Shown: one piece after another, positions 1 through 5,316 of the stretch
Layout: every line of letters starts with the position of its first letter
Position numbering within the stretch: the stretch's first letter is position 1
Assembly: GCA_036725605.1 (NCBI GenBank)
Contig: DAIMDW010000001.1
Span: 372,001-436,000 of the forward strand
Direction of reading: 5' to 3'
DNA from: CALBTQ01 sp036725605
GTDB taxonomy: Bacteria > Lernaellota > Lernaellaia > Lernaellales > Lernaellaceae
Length of the DNA: 64,000 nucleotides
The notes under the pieces: model-generated
Databases searched by the model: none
Seen by the model: only the letters and a program-made list of their open reading frames with translations
What the model was told of the DNA's origin: nothing
Made by a program: the position numbers and the translations under genes

Positions 1-45
1 CGCGAACAACAGAAGAGCGATGATCAGCGGCAACGCCTGTTTCAT
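1..45 (-). CDS. Start of an exported protein (partial, runs off the window)
   Basis: Only the first 15 codons are inside the window. They read Met-Lys-Gln followed by a Leu/Ile/Ala-rich stretch, which looks like the start of a signal peptide or membrane anchor. The ATG overlaps the folC stop codon in an ATGA arrangement (4 bp), so translation is probably coupled to folC. In many proteobacteria a SPOR-domain or other envelope gene follows folC, but nothing here identifies the product. Confidence 0.55.
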   Translation of the reverse strand, partial: MKQALPLIIALLLFA

Positions 46-1316
46 GGGCCCTGCTCGCCGGTGAGTTGGCCGCGCACGAAGCCGACCAGGAAGATGCTGC
101 CGGCAACCAGCACGCGTCCGCCGGGGCCGGCCTGCCGCGCGGCTTCGTCCATTGCGGCGCGCGTATCGGCGACGGCGGTGACCGGTTTGCCGAAACGCTC
201 GGCCATGGCGGCGAGGTCTTCCGGTTTGGCGGCGCGGGGCATGGGCAAAGTGGTGCAGACGAGGCGATCGACCTGGGGCGCGATCAGATCGAGAATGCCG
301 TCGATGTCCTTGTCGTGCATCACCGCGCACAGCCACACGGTGGGATGATGCTCGGGCAGCGCGTCGACCAGCGTTTGCGCACCGGCGGGATTGTGCGCGC
401 AATCCAGCAGCCACTGCGGCGCGCCGGGAAATTCCTCCAACCGCCCCGGCCAGGTCGTGTCGCGCAGGCCGCGGCGCAGGACGTCGAGGTCGGTGATGCC
501 CAGCGCGAGTGCGGCGCGCACGGCGGTGGCGGTGTTGCGCCATTGGTGACGACCGGCGAGCGGCACGGGCAAGGCAGGCAGCGTGGCGTCGCCGACGTGC
601 AGATCGATTTCGCGATCGCGCGCGGTAAACGAATAATCGCGATCAAGCAAAGCCAACGGCGCGTTCGCGGCGACGGCGTGACCGGCGATCATCTCGGCGG
701 CGCCGGGCAAACCGCCGGAGGCGACGACCGGCACGTTGGCGCGAAAGAGCGCGGCCTTTTCAGCGACGACCTGCGCGAGGGAATCGCCGAGCACGTCGCA
801 ATGATCCAGCGCCATGTCGGCGATGACGACCAGGTCGCGCGGCAAGGCGTTGGTGGCGTCCAGGCGGCCGCCGAGGCCCACTTCGATCACGCCCAGTTCC
901 ACCTGTTGCCGGTGGAAGTACGCGGTGGCGAAGGCGGTGAGCGCTTCGAAGAAGGTGGTCGGCTCCGGTTCGCCATCCGTGCGGTACGGTTCGAGCAACG
1001 ACCACAGCTCGTCGGTGAGCGATACGACATTCTCATGCGTGATGCGCTCGCCGTTGATCTGAATGCGTTCGGTGAAACTGACCAGGTGCGGGCTGGTGAA
1101 CAGACCGGTGCGCAGGCCGGCGGTGCGGGCGATGGACGCGAGCATCGCGCTGATCGACCCTTTGCCGTTGGTGCCGCCGACAAGCACGGTGCGCCGGCCG
1201 GCGCGCGGATTGCCGAAGAGGCGGAGCATGCGCTCGATGTTGGTCAGGCCCAGCTTCATGCCGAAGACCTGCAACGAGAAAATGCGGTTTACCGCCGCAA
1301 GGTAGCGTTCGTCCAC
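42..1316 (-). CDS. folC: Bifunctional folylpolyglutamate synthase / dihydrofolate synthase
   Basis: A cytoplasmic Mur-ligase-superfamily enzyme that adds L-glutamate to dihydropteroate or folates with ATP. At 424 residues it has the usual FolC length. The P-loop GGTNGKGS is at residues 47-54, followed by the family block GLFTSPHLVSFTERIQING. A DATN-containing segment and a C-terminal Mur-ligase glutamate-binding domain with DCAHNP are also present. The start is GTG, with AAGGA about 8 nt upstream. The activator ATPase gene ends 10 nt upstream on the same strand, so the two are probably cotranscribed. The stop overlaps the next gene by 4 bp. Function is assigned from strong motif agreement. 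Confidence 0.95.
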   Translation of the reverse strand: MDERYLAAVNRIFSLQVFGMKLGLTNIERMLRLFGNPRAGRRTVLVGGTNGKGSISAMLASIARTAGLRTGLFTSPHLVSFTERIQINGERITHENVVSLTDELWSLLEPYRTDGEPEPTTFFEALTAFATAYFHRQQVELGVIEVGLGGRLDATNALPRDLVVIADMALDHCDVLGDSLAQVVAEKAALFRANVPVVASGGLPGAAEMIAGHAVAANAPLALLDRDYSFTARDREIDLHVGDATLPALPVPLAGRHQWRNTATAVRAALALGITDLDVLRRGLRDTTWPGRLEEFPGAPQWLLDCAHNPAGAQTLVDALPEHHPTVWLCAVMHDKDIDGILDLIAPQVDRLVCTTLPMPRAAKPEDLAAMAERFGKPVTAVADTRAAMDEAARQAGPGGRVLVAGSIFLVGFVRGQLTGEQGP

Positions 1317-1326
1317 CGTGTCGTCC

Positions 1327-2139
1327 TTATGCCGTTTCTGCCAACTTGCCGCCGCGATCGCAGGCGATGTGCGCCGCGCCCAACGCGCCGACCAATTGCG
1401 GTTCGGCGGGGATCACCAGCGTTTGCCCGAGACGATCTTCCAACGCGCGCACCACGCCGACGTTGCGCGCCACGCCGCCGGTCATGAGAATCGGCGCCTG
1501 CACGCCGACGCGCTCGGCGAGGCTGACGGTGCGGTCGGCCACCGAGCGGCAGACGCCCCAGGCGATGTGTTCGGTGGCCAGGCCGTCGCCGATCAGGCTG
1601 ACCACTTCGCTTTCGGCGAAGACGGTGCAGACCGACGAGACTTTCAGATCCTTGTCGGACTTCAGGGCCAGCGGGCCGAGTTCGTCGAGATCGACTTCGA
1701 GCGCGCGGGCCATGACCTCCAGGAAGCGGCCGGTGCCGGCGGCGCACTTGTCGTTCATCAGGAAATTGATCACCGCGCCGTGGGAATCGATGCGAATGGC
1801 CTTGGAATCCTGCCCGCCGATGTCGATGACCGTTTGGGTGTCGGGGTGCAGCACGTGTGCGCCGCGCGCGTGACAGGTGATTTCGGTGACCTTAGCCTGG
1901 GCGAAGGACACCTTGTTGCGGCCGTAGCCGGTGGAAACGCAAAAGGCGATCTGCTCGGCCGCGAGCCCCGCCTGCTCCAGAGCCATGGAAAAACTCTGCT
2001 GCGACGCTTTGATGCTGCTGGCGCCGGTGGGAATGATATTGCTCGCCACCACGTTGCGGTCGGCGTCGATCAGCAAGGTTTCGGTCGACAGCGAGCCGAT
2101 GTCGATGCCCGCGTAGAATTTGTCTCTCGTTTCGGTCAT
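1327..2139 (-). CDS. 2-hydroxyacyl-CoA dehydratase activator ATPase (BadF/BadG/BcrA/BcrD family)
   Basis: A 270-residue ASKHA-fold ATPase of the HgdC type. These homodimers carry one [4Fe-4S] cluster between the subunits and use ATP to push a low-potential electron into a 2-hydroxyacyl-CoA dehydratase or benzoyl-CoA reductase. Visible marks are the N-terminal phosphate loop GIDIGSLSTE (11-20), DIGGQDSK (107-114), and the two cluster cysteines in KCAAGTGRFLE (Cys132) and CTVFAESEV (Cys171), at the spacing known for HgdC. No dehydratase subunit is adjacent. A matching pair lies about 58 kb away at 60326-62634. A single activator gene, rather than an A/D pair, favours a dehydratase over class I benzoyl-CoA reductase. 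Confidence 0.92.
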   Translation of the reverse strand: MTETRDKFYAGIDIGSLSTETLLIDADRNVVASNIIPTGASSIKASQQSFSMALEQAGLAAEQIAFCVSTGYGRNKVSFAQAKVTEITCHARGAHVLHPDTQTVIDIGGQDSKAIRIDSHGAVINFLMNDKCAAGTGRFLEVMARALEVDLDELGPLALKSDKDLKVSSVCTVFAESEVVSLIGDGLATEHIAWGVCRSVADRTVSLAERVGVQAPILMTGGVARNVGVVRALEDRLGQTLVIPAEPQLVGALGAAHIACDRGGKLAETA

Positions 2140-2213
2140 GAACCTCTCCGTGGGATTGCACCATTCGCTGTCTGAAGCAGCGCATAACTTCAGTGATGAG
2201 CCCGATGGGGGAT

Positions 2214-2242
2214 ACTATACCTAAATCGTATGACTGAGAAAA
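2214..2242 (-). promoter_or_regulatory. Possible promoter of the activator-folC operon
   Basis: On the minus strand, TTTTCT is followed after 17 nt by TATAGT, about 75 nt upstream of the activator start. The -10 is good and the -35 is weak. Between promoter and gene lies an inverted repeat, CTGAAG and CTTCAG with a 10-nt loop (about 2172-2193), which would form a hairpin in the leader. Confidence 0.35.
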
Positions 2243-2384
2243 TAAAAAAGCCGGTGTTTTCGACTGCCGATAAAGTCCTCCCTGACTTTCTCGGCTGACG
2301 GTCAACGAAAAGCGCGGTTTTCGTCTCCCTTCATTTTCGGCTTCTCGGATCGTCGCCGAAAATGGCGCTCCATCCCTGGAGCGC

Positions 2385-2415
2385 AAATAAAAAAGCCGAC
2401 GAAACATTCGCCGGC
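2385..2415 (-). terminator. Intrinsic terminator, upstream-copy duplicate
   Basis: This is the copy of the rpsI terminator in the second-transcribed repeat unit. On the minus strand the stem GCCGGCGAA/TTCGTCGGC has a 3-nt loop and one G-U pair, followed by TTTTTTATTT. It gives a second chance to stop transcription leaving rpsI. Confidence 0.75.
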
Positions 2416-2544
2416 TTATTCGACTGCCGATAAAGTCCTCCCCGACTTTCTCGGCTGACGGTCAACGAAAAGCGCGGTTTTCGTCTCCCTTCATTTTCGG
2501 CTTCTCGGATCGTCGCCGAAAATGGCGCTCCATCCCTGGAGCGC

Positions 2545-2575
2545 AAATAAAAAAGCCGACGAAACATTCGCCGGC
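2545..2575 (-). terminator. Intrinsic terminator of rplM-rpsI
   Basis: Starting 28 nt past the rpsI stop on the minus strand, the 9-bp stem GCCGGCGAA/TTCGTCGGC with loop TGT is followed by TTTTTTATTT. It lies at the end of the 160-bp repeat unit nearest rpsI. Confidence 0.85.
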
Positions 2576-2603
2576 TCTTTTGCATCCTTGGACGATCGAG
2601 CGA

Positions 2604-2996
2604 TTAGCGCTTGCTGAACTGGAAGCGACGACGCGCTTTGGCGCGGCCGTACTTTTTGCGTTCAACGGTGCGCGCATCGCGGGTAAGCATCCCGGCCCGT
2701 TTCAGGGTAATGCGCAGATCGGGATTGTATTCGAGCAGCGCGCGGCTGATGCCGTGCCGGATGGCGCCGGCCTGACCGCTGGAACCGCCGCCGGTGACAT
2801 TGATCATCATGTCGAACTTGCCGTTGGTCTCGGTAATGTTGAACGGCTGCATAATGATCATCTTGGCGGTCGGGCGTTTGAAGTAGGTATCGATATCGCA
2901 CTTGTTGATGGTGATCTTGCCGTTGCCGGGGATCAGCCAAACACGCGCGATCGAGGTCTTGCGTCTACCAGTGGCATAGTATTTGGTCTCGGCCAT
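2604..2996 (-). CDS. rpsI: Small ribosomal subunit protein uS9 (S9)
   Basis: A 130-residue ribosomal protein of the 30S head. The start is MAETKYYATGRRKTSIARVW. The conserved GGGSSGQAGAIRHGISRAL block and the C-terminal tail ending in FSKR, which reaches toward the P-site tRNA, are both present. An ATG start with a GGGAG Shine-Dalgarno sequence lies just after rplM (11-nt gap). The rplM-rpsI pair is the standard bacterial arrangement, and a strong terminator follows. Confidence 0.98.
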   Translation of the reverse strand: MAETKYYATGRRKTSIARVWLIPGNGKITINKCDIDTYFKRPTAKMIIMQPFNITETNGKFDMMINVTGGGSSGQAGAIRHGISRALLEYNPDLRITLKRAGMLTRDARTVERKKYGRAKARRRFQFSKR

Positions 2997-3007
2997 GGTT
3001 TATCTCC

Positions 3008-3436
3008 CTACAATTCCAACGGAATGGGCTGCTGGGCCTGATGCGGATGCTCGGGGCCGGTGTAGACCTTGAGCTTGCCCAGAAGTTTGCGGCCGAGGTT
3101 GTTTTTCGGCAACATGCCTTTAACCGCAAATTTGATGACCCGTTCCGGATGCTTGTCCAGCAGTTTTTTCGCGTTGATCGATTTCAGACCGCTGATATAG
3201 CCGGTGTGATGATAGTACATTTTGTCGTCCATCTTGCGGCCGGTGAGCTTCACCTTGTCCGCATTGATGCAAATGACAAAATCGCCGACGTCTTCGTGCG
3301 GAGTGAAGGTCGCCTTGTTTTTGCCGCGCAAAATCTTGGCGATTTCACTCGCCGCGCGACCCAGCACCTTGCCGTCCAAATCGACGACGTACCACCCGCG
3401 CTCGACATCGCCGGGCTTGGCACTAAAGGTTTTCAT
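3008..3436 (-). CDS. rplM: Large ribosomal subunit protein uL13 (L13)
   Basis: A 142-residue protein of the 50S subunit. The family blocks WYVVDLDGKVLGRAASEIAK, DFVICINADKVKLTG and AVKGMLPKNNLGRKLL are clear. An in-frame ATG exists three codons earlier at 3445. However, AAGGAG at 3447-3452 is only about 1 nt from that ATG and about 10 nt from the ATG at 3436, so I chose 3436 (MKTFSAKPG), which is also the usual family start. It is the first gene of rplM-rpsI. Its leader of roughly 115 nt contains a perfect hairpin at 3511-3533. Confidence 0.97.
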   Translation of the reverse strand: MKTFSAKPGDVERGWYVVDLDGKVLGRAASEIAKILRGKNKATFTPHEDVGDFVICINADKVKLTGRKMDDKMYYHHTGYISGLKSINAKKLLDKHPERVIKFAVKGMLPKNNLGRKLLGKLKVYTGPEHPHQAQQPIPLEL

Positions 3437-3510
3437 ATCCCACATGCTCCTTTTACGGGGCCGCCGGCCGATCCTCGGGGCTACGAAGATTCAACAAGCA
3501 GAAACCCCAG

Positions 3511-3533
3511 GCGGTTATCGGTAGCATAACCGC
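3511..3533 (-). promoter_or_regulatory. Hairpin in the rplM leader
   Basis: A perfect 8-bp inverted repeat, GCGGTTAT/ATAACCGC, with a 7-nt loop lies inside the predicted rplM 5' leader, about 75 nt before the start codon. Ribosomal protein operons are often autoregulated through leader structures. A role here is inference. Confidence 0.5.
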
Positions 3534-3556
3534 GCGCAAAGATGTAACGGGCGCAT

Positions 3557-3585
3557 AAGATACGGAAAAAGAATGGCTAAATCAA
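3557..3585 (-). promoter_or_regulatory. Promoter of rplM-rpsI
   Basis: The minus strand reads TTGATT, 17 nt, TATCTT. Transcription would start near 3550, giving a leader of about 115 nt. The rest of the 3437-3635 gap holds the leader and an A8/T7 run near 3598-3612 just past the end of the next operon. Confidence 0.6.
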
Positions 3586-3635
3586 GCGGAAAATACTAAA
3601 AAAACATTTTTTTTCGCGGCGGATTATTCGTCGGC

Positions 3636-4469
3636 TTACGCATGGCGGCCCAGGCGCTCGCGAAACTCGGCAACAAGGGCACGCAGGCGTCCGGGGGCGT
3701 CGGGCTCGCACATCGCCGGGGTCGGAAAACGGCGGCAAAACACGGGGAAATCGTCCGTTGCGACAGCCTGACGCAACTCCTCGTCGTTTTGCAGCAGGTC
3801 CGCGATCGTCGCAAGGTGGAATTGCGTATCGCCGCACACGCGCGCCTTGGCGATCTCCAAACGAGGGTGATTGGCAAAAAATTCGCCGGAGCATTGCACG
3901 AAACCGGTGCGCGAAGCCAGCGTGCGGGCCTGCGCCGGTTCCTCCCCGGCGGCGAGACGCTGTTGATAATCGTCCTCGTCGAGCGTAACGGTGGTCAGGC
4001 CGCGATGCGGCGCCACGACGAGCGTCAACAGGTACGGCAACAGCGCTTCGTCGACCAGTTCCTTCGCCGGCGTCATGTAGTAATACAGCGCCCGCTTGGG
4101 ATTGAACTCGGCAACGATGTCCAGCCGGTCGAGCTGGCCGGCGCAATCGACGACGACATCCTCCGGCTGCGCAACAAGGAAATCGACCGCGGCGTGAAAA
4201 AGCGCATGGCGCGTGGCCTCGTCGAATTCGCCGGAGGCGGTCAGCTTATGCTCTTGCTGAAATTGCCCGATCGCCCGGCGCGTGTGCGGGCCGACGATGC
4301 CGTCGAGCCACGAGCGTCCGCCGGCGCCGTTGGCGTAGCCCAGCAGCACAAGGCAGCGTTGCAGAATATGAATTTCGTTGGGCGTCGGGCCTTCCTCGTC
4401 GGTCCAGCATTCTTCCAGCAAGGGATAGCTCGAACCCAGAACCAACAGTTCGCGTTGTTCCCGATTCAC
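3636..4469 (-). CDS. Peptidoglycan-binding-domain protein of unknown function
   Basis: A 277-residue protein. Residues about 30-95 resemble a PG_binding_1 three-helix domain: HILQRCLVLLGYANGAGG, then DGIVGPHTRRAIGQFQQEHK and a FDEATRHAL-type end. The C-terminal two thirds are not recognised; they look like mixed alpha/beta with an acidic patch (LDEDDYQQRLAAGEEP). No signal peptide is visible at the chosen GTG start, which is unusual for a PG-binding domain and suggests either a cytoplasmic role or a different start. It lies 19 nt after purQ on the same strand and is probably the last gene of the purL-purQ transcript. Confidence 0.6.
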   Translation of the reverse strand: MNREQRELLVLGSSYPLLEECWTDEEGPTPNEIHILQRCLVLLGYANGAGGRSWLDGIVGPHTRRAIGQFQQEHKLTASGEFDEATRHALFHAAVDFLVAQPEDVVVDCAGQLDRLDIVAEFNPKRALYYYMTPAKELVDEALLPYLLTLVVAPHRGLTTVTLDEDDYQQRLAAGEEPAQARTLASRTGFVQCSGEFFANHPRLEIAKARVCGDTQFHLATIADLLQNDEELRQAVATDDFPVFCRRFPTPAMCEPDAPGRLRALVAEFRERLGRHA

Positions 4470-4488
4470 GGCCGCTCCGAATTATGGG

Positions 4489-5307
4489 TTATCGGCTTTT
4501 TCTCAGATAATTGTATGCGTTGCGGAACAGCGGCACGCCCAGGCCCTCTTCCGGCATCGTCTTGAACCGCTGCCACCGCGGGAAATTGGTGTAATGCAGG
4601 TACGCTTCCGGGTGCGGCATGAGGCCGAAAATGCGCCCGGTTTCGTCGCACAGCGCGGCAATGGCCTCCTCGCTGCCGTTGGGATTGGCCGGGTACTTCA
4701 TCGTCGGTTCGTAATTGGTGTTCGCGTACTGCATGGCGATAAGGTTTTTATTTTTCATTTCGCGCAGGATGTCTTTGGAGCCGGCGACCATTTTGCCCTC
4801 GCCGTGGCGGATGGGCAGATACAGTTTGTCGAGCCCTTTGGTGAACACGCAGGGGCTTTTTTCATTGATGGTCAGATAGGTCCAGCGATCCTCGAACCGG
4901 CCGGAATCGTTGAAGGTCAGCGTGACTTCCTGCTTGAAGTAGATCATGTCCAAGGCGGGCAACAGGCCGAGTTTGACCAACAACTGGAAGCCGTTGCACA
5001 CGCCGATGATCAGCTTGTCGTTTTCGATAAAGTGGAACAGGGAATCGGCCAGCTCGCGATTGTCGGGCAGCAACGAATAGCGCCAGGTGACCGCGGCGGC
5101 CTTGGCCGACCCGAGGTCGTCACCGTCAAGGAAGCCGCCGGGCAGGCACAGCAAATGGTAATTGCTGATTTCCACTTCGCCGCTGAGGATGTCGTGGATG
5201 AAGACGATGTCGACTTGCTCGAATCCACCGAGGCGGCAGGCGTGAGCCATTTCCATCTCGCAGTTGGTGCCGTTGCCGGCGATGACGATGGCGCGCAGGT
5301 CTTCCAC
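4489..5307 (-). CDS. purQ: Phosphoribosylformylglycinamidine synthase, glutaminase subunit
   Basis: A class I glutamine amidotransferase that feeds ammonia to PurL for FGAM formation in de novo purine synthesis. The 272 residues include the N-terminal strand VIAGNGTNCE, the oxyanion segment LCLPGGFLDGDD, the nucleophile elbow GVCNGFQLL and the catalytic HPEAYLHYTNFP segment. The start is GTG at 5307, preceded at good spacing by GGGAG; an upstream in-frame GTG at 5313 would overlap that Shine-Dalgarno sequence. Nine nt separate it from the purL stop. It is somewhat longer than the short PurQ of Gram-positives, as expected for a partner of a long PurL. Confidence 0.95.
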   Translation of the reverse strand: MEDLRAIVIAGNGTNCEMEMAHACRLGGFEQVDIVFIHDILSGEVEISNYHLLCLPGGFLDGDDLGSAKAAAVTWRYSLLPDNRELADSLFHFIENDKLIIGVCNGFQLLVKLGLLPALDMIYFKQEVTLTFNDSGRFEDRWTYLTINEKSPCVFTKGLDKLYLPIRHGEGKMVAGSKDILREMKNKNLIAMQYANTNYEPTMKYPANPNGSEEAIAALCDETGRIFGLMPHPEAYLHYTNFPRWQRFKTMPEEGLGVPLFRNAYNYLRKSR

Positions 5308-5316
5308 GTTCACTCC

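Larger units (their letters stand above)
2259..2578. repeat. Tandem duplication of a 160-bp structured noncoding unit
   Basis: Two head-to-tail copies (about 2259-2418 and 2419-2578) are almost identical; the one clear internal difference is T at 2283 versus C at 2443. Each unit carries perfect inverted repeats. The 10-bp arms CATTTTCGGC/GCCGAAAATG are at 2332-2341/2355-2364 and again +160. The 8-bp arms GCGCTCCA/TGGAGCGC with a 4-nt loop are at 2525-2532/2537-2544 and -160. Arms ACGAAAA/TTTTCGT and a terminator hairpin complete the unit. A shortened terminator arm at about 2240-2258 looks like the remnant of a third copy. This repeat, two terminators and a promoter account for the 464-bp gap 2140-2603; I see no credible gene in it. 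Confidence 0.9.

Noticed and set aside
2259..2578. CRISPR array
   Set aside because: Only two long (160-bp) contiguous units with no spacers.
2331..2585. Small minus-strand open frames in the tandem repeat with identical translated segments
   Set aside because: The similarity is just the 160-bp DNA repeat. The frame runs through terminator hairpins and lacks a ribosome site.
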